A stretch of 64,000 nucleotides of DNA from Phaeocystidibacter sp965659415 (GTDB lineage Bacteria > Bacteroidota > Bacteroidia > Flavobacteriales > Schleiferiaceae), in assembly GCA_965659415.1 (NCBI GenBank), contig CBFHVA010000004.1, positions 62,001 through 126,000 of the forward strand, written 5' to 3'. Both the position numbers and the translations under genes were made by a program. The notes beneath the pieces were generated by a model. It saw only the letters and a program-made list of their open reading frames with translations. It did not search any database and was not told where the DNA came from. Shown one piece after another: positions 25,318 through 34,494 of the stretch; within the stretch, counting starts at the first letter, position 1; the number at the start of each line of letters is the position of its first letter.

Positions 25318-26901
25318 TTAGGGGATAAGCCAAGTTTCATCAATTTCCCAATTGGCGCGTAATTCAATTTCCCTATCGAGGTAGATTACTTTTTCAGGTT
25401 GAATGGCTTTAAAGAAATCGCCGGAATTCCATTGACTATTACCATTGCGATCATACACCACTCGCGCGCTGTATTTCTGCGGCACGATATCGAATAGGTC
25501 TACATTGATTTGATCTGAAAAAGATGCCCGGAAAACCACTACATCTTTTTCGTTGTACAACTCCAAGACTTTGGTGGTTGAAGAGTCGGATTTTACGGAA
25601 AAGTGCAGAATGCTCAACTCGTTATCTTGCTTGACTTTGAAGCTCTGAGCGATGCTGTCGTTGTAGCGCCCGTACAAATCTTCGATGGCCGCTGAATCGA
25701 GGATCCAAGTGAACTTATCGTTGTAGTTCAACTCGAGTGTAAGCCGGATATGTCTTGGGCTAGTTTGCTTGACCCTAAAAGGAACAGGGATGCTATCTGA
25801 CTCGAACACCATGAATTTCGACGTATCGATTCTTCGGATTGGGGTGGTAGACTCGAGTATAATCGAGTCTGAAGGAGCGTAGGGCGGACTGTTCAACAAT
25901 TTGACTCTAAATCGAGCGGTATCTTTCTCATAGATGCGAACTTCCATAGTGTCAATGGTGGCCGTAGGATCATGACGAACAATCCACTGAGCGGAAGAGC
26001 CCGTTTTCCATGTGTCGGTCCACACCGTCATGGTGTCTCCATTTTCTGGATATTCAAAAAGTTCTGAGCTTCCGGTGGTATCAATTCGGCTGAATGAAAC
26101 TTCATGAGCGGGTACAGAGAAGTAAGCTTCAATCTTCCCGAATGCCTCGAATTTTGCTCGGTAAAACTGATACTCTACCGGCGTTTTGAACATCGAAAAA
26201 TCGACTTCCGGATTGAGCTCTGAATGAATGTGCTGATCCACAAATCCAATGGCTTCCGAGGCTCCGGACCAAGTATAGTCAAAGTCCTTGTCGCTAATCG
26301 CAAAAATTTTATACCCTCCAGGAGCGATGTTTTCTATGCGGTATTGTCCGTTTTCATCAGATATTCCATAGTAAAGCGGAACTTCCTTCATAAACACAGA
26401 ATCCTCGCTCTCAGCTTCGTACATGGCAATCATCACACCTTTTGAAGGCAAGGTTGTGTAGGCATCGCGAATTTGACCGCTTACTTGTTGTGAGTCGAGC
26501 ACTGCACCGGTCGAAAACACATATTTAAAATCGGTTTGAGCATTGCTCTCCGTGATGTCCTTGATGGCATTTCCGAACGAGAAGGTGTAGGTAGTGTTAG
26601 GACGCAGCGTGTCCGAGAAATTGATCGTAAGCATCTTGCCTCGGAGACTGTAATCTACTTTGTGCTTCAGCGGTGGAGAGGAAATAAACTGACTGGTAAA
26701 ACCTTCGATTTTGACGTATTCATCAAATTCGATTTCAATCTCATTTTCGTTGAAATTCACCGATTGGTTCGGTGGGTTGGTTTCTAGGATTGTGGGTGGG
26801 ATATCGTCTTTGCTCCCGCCTTCAGGAGAGCTTCGCACAGCACAAGCTTGCGCGATCAGATACAGCAATCCAAAAATGAAAAAGTAAAAGAGGTGTTTCA
26901 T
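25318..26901 (-). CDS. Ig-like-domain lipoprotein
   Basis: A 527-aa surface or periplasmic lipoprotein. The signal MKHLFYFFIFGLLYLIAQAC gives a lipidated Cys at about residue 20. A bacterial Ig-like domain follows (PPTILETNPPNQSVNF, NEIEIEFDEYVKI, LRPNTTYTFSFGNAI), then a carboxypeptidase-regulatory-like segment (DENGQYRIENIAPGGYKIFAISD) and a long strand-rich C-terminal part. Proteins of this layout are common in Bacteroidota, without a known function. Start chosen at 26901, directly at the signal peptide. Confidence 0.85.
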   Translation of the reverse strand: MKHLFYFFIFGLLYLIAQACAVRSSPEGGSKDDIPPTILETNPPNQSVNFNENEIEIEFDEYVKIEGFTSQFISSPPLKHKVDYSLRGKMLTINFSDTLRPNTTYTFSFGNAIKDITESNAQTDFKYVFSTGAVLDSQQVSGQIRDAYTTLPSKGVMIAMYEAESEDSVFMKEVPLYYGISDENGQYRIENIAPGGYKIFAISDKDFDYTWSGASEAIGFVDQHIHSELNPEVDFSMFKTPVEYQFYRAKFEAFGKIEAYFSVPAHEVSFSRIDTTGSSELFEYPENGDTMTVWTDTWKTGSSAQWIVRHDPTATIDTMEVRIYEKDTARFRVKLLNSPPYAPSDSIILESTTPIRRIDTSKFMVFESDSIPVPFRVKQTSPRHIRLTLELNYNDKFTWILDSAAIEDLYGRYNDSIAQSFKVKQDNELSILHFSVKSDSSTTKVLELYNEKDVVVFRASFSDQINVDLFDIVPQKYSARVVYDRNGNSQWNSGDFFKAIQPEKVIYLDREIELRANWEIDETWLIP

Positions 26902-26963
26902 ATCTAGCACCGCAAAGTACGTGAATTAACGCGTAGGAAGCGGAATAATTGGTGCTTGAGAAT

Positions 26964-27704
26964 CTATTTATGAGCATAGCCTAAACAAAGAATTGAAATG
27001 TGCTGAAAACTGGCTTCCTGAAGAATGTGGGCACATGCTTCGAGGGTTGCACCCGTGGTTAAAGTGTCGTCGACCAAACCAACATGGAGTTGGGTGTTTA
27101 GCTCTTCTACATCCGGGTTCAATCCGAACGCATGAGCTACGTTTTCCCAACGATTACTTCGAGAGAGTGTGGTTTGTGAAGGTGTGTGTTCTAATCTACA
27201 TAGCGCATTCAAAACTGGAATACTCAAAACTGAGCCAATGCCTTTGGCGATATGAAAGCTCTGATTGTATCCTCTTTTGGCCTTCTTCTTTGGATGTATG
27301 GGTACGGGAATCAGTGCATCTAGTTTGGGCGGTTTTTGGGATAGCTGTGTGGCCAGTCGCCGTCCCAGTTCTTCACCAATTCTGTAGTTTCCGTGGTATT
27401 TTAAATGATGCAAGGCGGCTTGTAAGCTGCTTTGACTTTGGAAAGTGGATAGGATATAAGCCTGATCAATTTTCACCCTTCCTCCGAATATTTGAGTGGC
27501 TAAATGCCTTGACTGTTTCGTATAAACCGATTCGGGAATTTCATCCAAACACAGATAGCAAAGTGCGGATTCAGTACCCGAAAGCACGCTATTGCATTGA
27601 ATACAGCGTTTGGGGAACAGTGCGTCCATCCATTTTGTCAGCGGATTCTGATACATAAAGGCAGGCAGGGTTTGGTAAAAAGCGCTTACTTTGTTCAGAC
27701 TCAA
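26964..27704 (-). CDS. ComF family phosphoribosyltransferase-like protein
   Basis: A 246-aa double-domain protein. An N-terminal zinc-finger-like Cys cluster (CIQCNSVL, CYLC) is followed by a type I phosphoribosyltransferase fold with the PRPP loop VGLVDDTLTTGATLEA. Named for the B. subtilis competence gene and homologous to GntX. The role in DNA uptake is plausible but not established in Bacteroidota. It is divergent from the coiled-coil gene at 27719, with only 14 bp between the two starts, so the promoters must overlap coding sequence. Confidence 0.9.
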   Translation of the reverse strand: MSLNKVSAFYQTLPAFMYQNPLTKWMDALFPKRCIQCNSVLSGTESALCYLCLDEIPESVYTKQSRHLATQIFGGRVKIDQAYILSTFQSQSSLQAALHHLKYHGNYRIGEELGRRLATQLSQKPPKLDALIPVPIHPKKKAKRGYNQSFHIAKGIGSVLSIPVLNALCRLEHTPSQTTLSRSNRWENVAHAFGLNPDVEELNTQLHVGLVDDTLTTGATLEACAHILQEASFQHISILCLGYAHK

Positions 27705-27718
27705 TTAAACAGTTCATT

Positions 27719-28618
27719 ATGAGCGAAACAGCTTCAGAAAAGAAAAAAAGCAACAAAGGCCTCTTGGCCGTTATTGTTATCCTACTTCTGGTTATTGCCG
27801 GTATGGGATGGATGATGTTCCAGCAAGACACCACCATCGATTCTAAAGATACCGAGATTACAGAGTTGGAAGCCGATCTTCAGAGATCAATTGATGATTT
27901 GGCTACCATGGAATCAGAAAATGATTCTCTAGACGCCTTTATCGTAAACAAGGAAGCACAGTTGATGGCTTTACTCGACAGCGTTCAAAACGCAAAGGAT
28001 GCTTCAGACCGCAGCCTAGCTCGCTGGAAGAATGCAGCCTATGAATACAGGGCAGAAATTTCCGCACTACAGGCTCAAGTCGATTCTGTGAACGCTGCGT
28101 ACCAGCGCTTGGCTATTGAGAACGACTCTACCAAAGTTAATTTGGCGCAAGAGATTCAAGCCAATTCGGAGCTGAAAGTAGAAGTTAAAGATCTGAACAA
28201 TACCGTAGCTGAGGGTGCGCAATTGCAGCTCACCTCAATCAATGCGGGAGCCTATAAGGTTTCGAGCAGCGGAGAAGAAGACGAAACCAATCGTGCTCGT
28301 CGTGCCGAGCGCATTAAAGCTTGTATTACAATTGGAGCCAATCCAATTGCGGAAAAAGGAGAGCGTGAAGTGGTGATGCGCGTGATAAGTCCAAATAATA
28401 AAATCATTTCGGGAGGTACAGATAGCACGGGAACAAACATGTTCAGTGTGAACGGTAACAATCTCGTATTCAGTGCTAAAAGTCAGGTATGGTATGAGAA
28501 CCAAGCGAAGAACGTATGCTTGGCGCTCGACTATGAAGATTTTTCAGAAGGGACATACCAGGTTGAGGTGTACATCGATGGACAAAAAGTGCAGGAAGCA
28601 CGCTTCGTACTCGACTGA
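27719..28618 (+). CDS. Membrane-anchored coiled-coil protein of unknown function
   Basis: A 299-aa product. A short Lys-rich N-terminus and one membrane helix (residues 14-35, GLLAVIVILLLVIAGMGWMMF) precede a long coiled coil (about residues 40-165, heptads rich in Asp, Glu, Leu and Gln). A C-terminal strand-rich domain follows (about 200-299, VVMRVISPNNKIISGG to YQVEVYIDGQKVQEARF). It most likely sits in the inner membrane with the coiled coil in the periplasm. The next gene encodes an OmpA-type protein with a similar coiled coil, which suggests an envelope theme. Confidence 0.75.
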   Translation: MSETASEKKKSNKGLLAVIVILLLVIAGMGWMMFQQDTTIDSKDTEITELEADLQRSIDDLATMESENDSLDAFIVNKEAQLMALLDSVQNAKDASDRSLARWKNAAYEYRAEISALQAQVDSVNAAYQRLAIENDSTKVNLAQEIQANSELKVEVKDLNNTVAEGAQLQLTSINAGAYKVSSSGEEDETNRARRAERIKACITIGANPIAEKGEREVVMRVISPNNKIISGGTDSTGTNMFSVNGNNLVFSAKSQVWYENQAKNVCLALDYEDFSEGTYQVEVYIDGQKVQEARFVLD

Positions 28619-28642
28619 TATCGTCTTAATAAAGAATAAGGA

Positions 28643-28670
28643 AGTCCCGCTGTTTGGTGGGACTTTTTTA
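28643..28670 (+). terminator. Rho-independent terminator
   Basis: AGTCCCGC (28643-28650) pairs with GTGGGACT (28657-28664) around TGTTTG, followed by TTTTTTATTT. It ends the coiled-coil gene's transcript. Confidence 0.8.
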
Positions 28671-28784
28671 TTTGGTTCACCCCGTGCTATTAACAATGGA
28701 ACGTTAAGTACTTCTGACGCACCATGGTAAAGGCCAATAGGCATTGCTATAATTTCGTTAAGGGTAATAAAACTGCAAACAAAA

Positions 28785-29765
28785 ATGAAAGCGCAAATTT
28801 GGATAGCCGCGATGGCATTGACACTTACGGGATGTGTGAGCTCGAAAGTGCATCAAGAGCTTCAAGATAGATATGATGCTCTGGCAGCTGAGAATGATGA
28901 TCTGAAACAGCAGAACGAGGAATGTGACGCCAGTTTAACGGAGGCTCATGCTTTGTTGGACCGTTGCGCGGGAGAGAGAGATCAGCTCATTCAAGATACC
29001 ATTGACCAAAATGCCGTGGTGCGTCGATTGAAACGCAGCTATGCAGATCTCAATAAGAACTATGAATTCTTGTTAGAGAACAACAATACTATGTTGGCGA
29101 ACAATGCACGCGAGAACCGCGAGTTGCTCGACCGTATGCAGCAGTTACAAAACACCCTAGAAAGCAAGGAAGACAGCCTTCGATTGGAAAAAGTGCGCCT
29201 CGCGAATATCAGTATGATGCTCGAAGCTCGTGAGCAGCGTGTGAACGAATTGGAAGGCATTATTGCTCGCCAGGATAGTGTTGTGAACTACGTACAACAG
29301 CGTGTTTCTGGCGCACTTCTAGGATTTGAAGGAAAGGGATTGACGGTTGAAATGAAAAACGGTCAGGTGTATGTTTCCTTGGAGAACCGCTTGCTATTTG
29401 CTTCTGGAAGCTGGACCGTTGAGCAACAAGGTCAGACCGCTCTTAACCAACTTTCCGAAGTTTTAGCCGAGAATCCAGACATCCGCATTATGGTGGAAGG
29501 TCATACGGATAACGACGCATATCGCGGAAGCGGTCAGGTGCGTGATAACTGGGACTTATCTGTAATGCGCGCTACCAGTGTGGTTAAGATCTTGCAAGCT
29601 AATGATGGTATTGACCCAGCGCGTATTCGTGCCGCGGGCCGAGGAGAGTACGTTCCTTTGGCGGAGAACGATACCAGCGAAGGCAAAGCGAAGAACCGTA
29701 GAATCGAAATCATTCTTACTCCTGATTTAGGTGAGTTAGTGGACTTGATAGGTTCTATGCGCTAG
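28785..29765 (+). CDS. OmpA-family lipoprotein with coiled coil
   Basis: A 326-aa outer-membrane lipoprotein. The lipobox is ALTLTGCVS (Cys at about residue 17), followed by a long coiled coil (residues 25-165) and a C-terminal OmpA peptidoglycan-binding domain. The domain's VEGHTDNDAY, NWDLSVMRATSVV, GIDPARIRAAGRGEY and KAKNRRIEIIL segments include the Asp and Arg that hold diaminopimelate. It likely tethers the outer membrane to the cell wall. A terminator follows immediately. Confidence 0.92.
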   Translation: MKAQIWIAAMALTLTGCVSSKVHQELQDRYDALAAENDDLKQQNEECDASLTEAHALLDRCAGERDQLIQDTIDQNAVVRRLKRSYADLNKNYEFLLENNNTMLANNARENRELLDRMQQLQNTLESKEDSLRLEKVRLANISMMLEAREQRVNELEGIIARQDSVVNYVQQRVSGALLGFEGKGLTVEMKNGQVYVSLENRLLFASGSWTVEQQGQTALNQLSEVLAENPDIRIMVEGHTDNDAYRGSGQVRDNWDLSVMRATSVVKILQANDGIDPARIRAAGRGEYVPLAENDTSEGKAKNRRIEIILTPDLGELVDLIGSMR

Positions 29766-29789
29766 TAGGATTCGTGAAAGAATATTTAT

Positions 29790-29827
29790 AAGTCCTGCAG
29801 ATGTTATTCTGTGGGACTTTTATTTTT
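29790..29827 (+). terminator. Rho-independent terminator of the OmpA-family gene
   Basis: AAGTCCTGCAGA (29790-29801) pairs fully, with two G-T wobbles, with TCTGTGGGACTT (29808-29819), followed by TTTATTTTT. It lies just upstream of the next gene's start at 29834. Confidence 0.8.
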
Positions 29828-29833
29828 GCGACT

Positions 29834-30325
29834 ATGATCTACAAAAGAGCACTTATTGCCATAGCATTAATGGGCGCATCAGCCATGAGTTGGTCGCAGG
29901 AATTTGTTTTAGGTGAATTCGATGAAGGTTGGTTCGAGGATCGATCTTTTGATGAACGCGACTTATTTCTTTACCTGCGAGATCACTTTGAAGGGAGCGC
30001 CATGAAGATTATCAAGTATGCACCCTATCCGAACGATGCCAATCCATGCAAATATGGCCTTTCGGTTTCTGGCGGCGTTTATCTCCAAGTTGAGGATGGT
30101 TGTGACGAGGAGTCGGGGTATAATGCTACGTTATATTTGCCAGGTGACGCATCAATAGAAGCCCTCAAGACCTGGTTAGAAAAGTGGCACACGCATCTTG
30201 AAACAGGGGAGAACAAGTGGCAGGGCGATAATTACATTCCGGCTGATGAAGGCGCGGGTTGTTACTACGAAATTGGCGAAGACGATTTTGGCCGTATTTC
30301 GGTGGAGATTTATTGTGGATGCTGA
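29834..30325 (+). CDS. Small exported protein of unknown function
   Basis: A 163-aa product with a signal peptide (MIYKRALIAIALMGASAMSWS). The mature part is acidic and has seven or so cysteines (for example NPCKYGLSV, VEDGCDEESG, GAGCYYEIG, IYCGC), which suggests disulfides in the periplasm or outside. No family recognised. I start at 29834 because the frame's earlier ATG (29801) lies within the terminator of the upstream gene. A terminator follows at 30331. Confidence 0.7.
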   Translation: MIYKRALIAIALMGASAMSWSQEFVLGEFDEGWFEDRSFDERDLFLYLRDHFEGSAMKIIKYAPYPNDANPCKYGLSVSGGVYLQVEDGCDEESGYNATLYLPGDASIEALKTWLEKWHTHLETGENKWQGDNYIPADEGAGCYYEIGEDDFGRISVEIYCGC

Positions 30326-30330
30326 AATGA

Positions 30331-30362
30331 AAAAGCCACGAGTCAGAAACCGTGGCTTTTTT
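30331..30362. terminator. Bidirectional terminator between the small exported protein and glmS
   Basis: AAAAGCCACG (30331-30340) pairs with CGTGGCTTTT (30351-30360) around AGTCAGAAAC. A-runs on one side and T-runs on the other allow termination from both directions; the two genes converge here. Confidence 0.85.
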
Positions 30363-30383
30363 AATGAATGCATTTAATTCCTC

Positions 30384-32228
30384 TTACTCCACCGTAACCG
30401 ACTTAGCAAGGTTACGAGGTTGATCAACGTTGCAGTCACGCATAACAGCGATGTGATACGACAACAACTGCAGCGGTATTGTAGTCAAAAGTGGACTAAA
30501 AGCCTCCGAACTCTCAGGGATCTCGAGGGTGTAGTCGGCCATCTTAGCAATTTCAGTATCACCTTCGCTCACGATGGCAATGATCTTACCGTCGCGGGCC
30601 TTAACCTCTTGGATGTTACTTACCACTTTGTCGTATTGTCCGTTTTTAGGAGCAATCACAAATACGGGCATGTTCTCATCGATCAGGGCGATTGGGCCGT
30701 GCTTCATTTCTGCAGCAGGATATCCTTCAGCATGGATATAGCTGATTTCCTTGAGTTTTAGGGCCCCTTCAAGGGCTACTGGGAAGTTATATCCTCGTCC
30801 GAGATACAGGCAATTCTGCGCGTCTTTATATTTCTCTGAAATCTCGCGAACCTTGACATCGGTTTCGAGCATGTGCTCAATTTTCGCAGGGATTCCGTAC
30901 AATTCAGAAATCAACTCGTGATAGCGAGTTGAGCTAAGGGTACCCTTCATCTTTGCCAACTCAATGCTCAAAAGGGCCAAAACCGTAACCTGAGCGGTGA
31001 AAGCTTTAGTGCTGGCAACGCCAATCTCAGGGCCTGCGTGTGTGTAAGCTCCGGCATGTGTTTCACGCGCAATGGAACTTCCTACTACGTTGCATATTCC
31101 AAAGATGGTTGCACCATGTTCCTTAGCCAATTTGATGGCTGCGAGTGTATCTGCCGTTTCGCCTGATTGAGAGATGGCGATAACCACATCTTGGTCGGTG
31201 ATAACTGGGTTGCGGTAGCGGAACTCAGAGGCGTACTCTACTTCTACTGGGATGCGGGCGAGGTCTTCAAATAGATATTCTCCAACCAAACCAGCGTGCC
31301 ATGAAGTTCCACAACCTACAATGATAATGCGGTTTGCATTGATGAAACGCTCTTTGTATTCAAACAAGCCGCCCATTCTAATCATATTCTGATCGGGAAG
31401 TAATCTACCCCTGAAGGTATCGGAGATCGCTCTAGGTTGTTCGTAGATCTCCTTTAGCATGAAGTGATCGTATCCACCTTTTTCAATGGACTCAATATCC
31501 ATGTGAAGCTGCTGAATGGCAGGATCTACATTTTTATTATCCATGATGGTTCGAATGCGAAGGCCATTCTTGATATCAATGGTAGCCATTTCGCCATCTT
31601 CCAAATAAACCGCTCTCTTGGTGTATTCTAGGAATGGTGTTGCATCGGAAGCGATGAAATACTCACCTTCATTGAGGCCAATCACAAGCGGGCTCCCCAT
31701 ATTGGCGGTAACAATCACATCGGGATTGTTTACTTCGAATACGCAAATCGCGTATGCTCCATGTACTTCGTTCAAGGCTAAGCGAACGGCATCTTCCAAA
31801 GCAAGATCGTTCTTCACCTTTACGTGCTGGATTAGGTTAACGAGTACCTCGGTGTCGGTATCGCTATGGAATGAGAATCCACGATCGGTGAGAACTTCCT
31901 TCAGCGGGCCGTAGTTTTCAATGATGCCGTTATGGATCAAAGCGATTTCACCGTTGTTCGAAAGGTGGGGGTGGGAGTTTTTGTCGCTCGGTGGTCCGTG
32001 CGTGGCCCAACGAGTATGACCGATACCTAAATGTCCGTCAACGTTCTTTCCGTTGGCTTCATTTTCTAGGTCTGATACTTTGCCCTGCTTCTTGTAAAGG
32101 TACAAGCTGCCATTGTCGAGCAACGCCACTCCGGCGCTGTCGTAACCGCGGTATTCAAGACGCTTCAATCCCTTCACGAGGATAGGATAAGCTTCTTTTG
32201 GTCCGATATATCCAACAATTCCACACAT
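30384..32228 (-). CDS. glmS: Glutamine-fructose-6-phosphate aminotransferase
   Basis: Makes glucosamine-6-phosphate from fructose-6-phosphate and glutamine, the first step to UDP-GlcNAc for peptidoglycan and LPS. The N-terminal glutaminase begins MCGIVGYIG with Cys2 as nucleophile. Two SIS isomerase domains follow (GCGTSWHAG, SQSGETADTLAA, YLGRGYNFPVALEGALKLKE), and the C-terminus DQPRNLAKSVTVE is the conserved active-site tail. The length of 614 aa is standard. No glmS ribozyme is visible in the 15 bp upstream; the gene is last in a unit with the GT5-like and DUF4270 genes. Confidence 0.97.
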   Translation of the reverse strand: MCGIVGYIGPKEAYPILVKGLKRLEYRGYDSAGVALLDNGSLYLYKKQGKVSDLENEANGKNVDGHLGIGHTRWATHGPPSDKNSHPHLSNNGEIALIHNGIIENYGPLKEVLTDRGFSFHSDTDTEVLVNLIQHVKVKNDLALEDAVRLALNEVHGAYAICVFEVNNPDVIVTANMGSPLVIGLNEGEYFIASDATPFLEYTKRAVYLEDGEMATIDIKNGLRIRTIMDNKNVDPAIQQLHMDIESIEKGGYDHFMLKEIYEQPRAISDTFRGRLLPDQNMIRMGGLFEYKERFINANRIIIVGCGTSWHAGLVGEYLFEDLARIPVEVEYASEFRYRNPVITDQDVVIAISQSGETADTLAAIKLAKEHGATIFGICNVVGSSIARETHAGAYTHAGPEIGVASTKAFTAQVTVLALLSIELAKMKGTLSSTRYHELISELYGIPAKIEHMLETDVKVREISEKYKDAQNCLYLGRGYNFPVALEGALKLKEISYIHAEGYPAAEMKHGPIALIDENMPVFVIAPKNGQYDKVVSNIQEVKARDGKIIAIVSEGDTEIAKMADYTLEIPESSEAFSPLLTTIPLQLLSYHIAVMRDCNVDQPRNLAKSVTVE

Positions 32229-32243
32229 AGGTTGGTGATGGTT

Positions 32244-33563
32244 TTATTTTGTTCGCGTGTAGTAAAGCTTCAGTTCCGCAGGTTCGAAGGCACTGAGATT
32301 TCCGTTCAACATGGCTCTCGATTGGTCCGACGAACTCAGGTCTGGGACAATGAGAAGACGGGTGAGTGTATCTTCTTGTGTGAGATAACGCTGCATTTGA
32401 CGCGTAATCACGAACCGGTAATTGTGGTCGCGAAGATCACCTGTAGTTAAGCCACCACCCACGGCAGCTGTTCCTTCGGTTAGGTAGTCAAATATCACTC
32501 TTCTACCATTCGGATTATCCTCAATAATCTGCATGCGCTCCGGCAAGCGATAATCAAGCACGGTTCCCTCTCTCACCGGCAGCAGCAATTCAGCACGGTT
32601 TAGAAGCCAAGCGGAATCTTGATAATCGGCCAAGTCTGGCACATCTACAGCCATCACAACACCTCCCATAGCTTGTGCGTAGGCAATCATTTCACCGTTG
32701 TCAGTGTCTTGGTTATCGAGATCAAAGGGTGATGCAGAATAATCGTGCTGGAAGGTATTGACGAATGCTCCTGAGGTTCCCATTTTGAGATCGTAATCCG
32801 CGGTATCACCTTCGTCATTTCTGAAATACATCTTCAGTTTGGTGTCGTTGGATGGAACGAGAAGTCCAGCGACCACTTCGTTGCTAGTAGTTCCTCTTAG
32901 CTGGATACCATAGAACTGATTGATGAAATTCTCAGTAGTTTCAAAAGCCCCGGTTCCTTCTAGAGGGAAGATGACGTTATCGATAAATGAAGCGTCGATT
33001 GGGATTTTGATAATGGCTCGAGGTGTCACAATATGGTCAAAGTCGCGCTTTGTGCGCGGCAATATTTCAAACACTGAATTCGAGATGATTTGGTCCACCT
33101 CGAAAATGTCATTGCTGTAATAGGCACTATCGCGATCTAAAAAATTTCGCAAAGTGTGTACCTCCATCGTAAAAGGTGCCAACGTGTCCCCATACCACGC
33201 CGATGCCGTAACGGTGTAAGGAATAAACAAAAATGCACTATCACATTGCGGATTGGTGCCAAAAGAAGGCACACCACTAGGTAGCAAGTGCGTATTAATT
33301 TGAGCTTCCGTTCTGCCGAATACAGGGTCGGTATAACCACCCACAAGTCCTATGCCTGAATTTGGGTTGTTAGAACGGACGGAGTCAAAGGCGGCCGTGT
33401 AGGTAACTACGGGCGCCGTTTCAAGTTGACCAAAAGAGAGTTGGTCACCGTCAACGTACGGCAAGCCTAAATCGGCATCGGTTCGGTCGCACGCTGTAAA
33501 AACAACTAAAGCCATTGAAACAATGGCCTTAGAAGTGATGAATCTGATGTTCTTTCTTTTCAT
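32244..33563 (-). CDS. DUF4270 family lipoprotein
   Basis: A 439-aa Bacteroidota lipoprotein with signal SMALVVFTACD (Cys near residue 25). The DUF4270 hallmarks are the early DADLGLPYVDGDQLSFG and the GGYTDPVFGRTEA segment, followed by many beta strands. Function unknown. It is consistently a neighbour of glmS and of the GT5-like gene in related genomes as far as I recall, and here the three genes are 13 and 15 bp apart, so they form one operon. Confidence 0.85.
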   Translation of the reverse strand: MKRKNIRFITSKAIVSMALVVFTACDRTDADLGLPYVDGDQLSFGQLETAPVVTYTAAFDSVRSNNPNSGIGLVGGYTDPVFGRTEAQINTHLLPSGVPSFGTNPQCDSAFLFIPYTVTASAWYGDTLAPFTMEVHTLRNFLDRDSAYYSNDIFEVDQIISNSVFEILPRTKRDFDHIVTPRAIIKIPIDASFIDNVIFPLEGTGAFETTENFINQFYGIQLRGTTSNEVVAGLLVPSNDTKLKMYFRNDEGDTADYDLKMGTSGAFVNTFQHDYSASPFDLDNQDTDNGEMIAYAQAMGGVVMAVDVPDLADYQDSAWLLNRAELLLPVREGTVLDYRLPERMQIIEDNPNGRRVIFDYLTEGTAAVGGGLTTGDLRDHNYRFVITRQMQRYLTQEDTLTRLLIVPDLSSSDQSRAMLNGNLSAFEPAELKLYYTRTK

Positions 33564-33576
33564 GGAGAGTGCCTAC

Positions 33577-34389
33577 TTAGGCGGTCACATTATCGAGAAC
33601 TTCATTCTCGTACCATGCCTTGAGTTCTGCTTTATCTACTTCTGCGGTAGCCTCAAACATTGGAAGATCTTTTTCCTTGGCAAACTCGAGTAGCGATGCA
33701 GGCACTTCTTCGTGTCCTTTTACAACGGCATCACTGAACTCCATGGCTCCTTTGTGTAGATTTTCGAAAGTAGGTTCGTTGAAGAATCCAGGATCTTCAA
33801 CTCCGTCAAATTTCAAACCTTCCGCAAAGTTCTTGCCTAGGCTGCCATCAAATGTTTGATTGTACAGCGAGTAAACGATCTTGGCATCTGAAAAGTGTGG
33901 GTCGTCGGCATTGAATTTCTTCAAGTACAAAGGAACAGCAGCACACATCCAACCATGAATATGGATGATATCTGGTTTCCAACCCAATTTACGTACGGTT
34001 TCAATCACGCTCTTAGCGAAGAACAATGAACGCTCATCGTTATCAGCGTGTAATTCTTTTTTGTCGTTGAGGAGCGTTGATTTGCGCTTGAAGTACTCTT
34101 CGTTGTCGATGAAGTAAACCTGCATGCGTGCCTGAGGTACGGAAGCAACCTTGATAATCAGTGGCTGGTCCATATCGTTGATCACGATATTCATACCGCT
34201 CAATCGGATAACTTCGTGCAGTTGGTGACGACGCTCGTTGATCACCCCGAAACGAGGCATGAATACGCGAACTTCGTGACCGGCTTCATTCATTTTTTTG
34301 GGAAGTTCCAAACTCGGTTTAGAAATTGGACTTTCCGGGAGATACGGACGAATTTCCTGAGAAATGTAGAGTATACGCTTTGATTCCAT
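33577..34389 (-). CDS. GT5 (glycogen synthase N-domain)-like protein
   Basis: A 270-aa protein matching only the N-terminal Rossmann domain of glycogen/starch synthases: RILYISQEIRPYLP, HEVRVFMPRFGVI, WKPDIIHIHGWMCAAVPLYLK and SDAKIVYSLYNQ. True GlgA is about 480 aa and has KTGGLADV after the first strand; here that site reads ESPISKPS, so the nucleotide-sugar phosphate contact is missing, as is the whole C-terminal donor domain. It is probably not a glycogen synthase; a sugar-binding or regulatory role next to glmS is inference. Start at 34389 because the -7 element at 34426 overlaps the longer frame. Confidence 0.8.
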   Translation of the reverse strand: MESKRILYISQEIRPYLPESPISKPSLELPKKMNEAGHEVRVFMPRFGVINERRHQLHEVIRLSGMNIVINDMDQPLIIKVASVPQARMQVYFIDNEEYFKRKSTLLNDKKELHADNDERSLFFAKSVIETVRKLGWKPDIIHIHGWMCAAVPLYLKKFNADDPHFSDAKIVYSLYNQTFDGSLGKNFAEGLKFDGVEDPGFFNEPTFENLHKGAMEFSDAVVKGHEEVPASLLEFAKEKDLPMFEATAEVDKAELKAWYENEVLDNVTA

Positions 34390-34425
34390 CTTCAAAATAG
34401 CCTTTTCGCAAAAAGTAGTAGCGTG

Positions 34426-34433
34426 CAAAGGTA
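34426..34433 (-). promoter_or_regulatory. -7 element of the GT5-like/DUF4270/glmS unit
   Basis: TACCTTTG on the minus strand, 36 nt before the ATG at 34389 and divergent from the panC promoter 33 bp away. Confidence 0.5.
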
Positions 34434-34465
34434 CGATTTTTATACCTATCTATCAAGGTAAGCCG

Positions 34466-34473
34466 TAGCTTTG
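34466..34473 (+). promoter_or_regulatory. -7 element for panC
   Basis: TAGCTTTG, an exact TAnnTTTG match, 21 nt before the panC ATG. Confidence 0.5.
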
Positions 34474-34494
34474 CGGCACTCTAGCGGTTGAATA

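Noticed and set aside
26993..27658. 221-codon plus-strand open frame
   Set aside because: Antisense to comF, which has intact Cys clusters and PRPP loop.
32229..32243. glmS ribozyme before glmS
   Set aside because: Only 15 bp separate it from the upstream gene, too short for the ribozyme.
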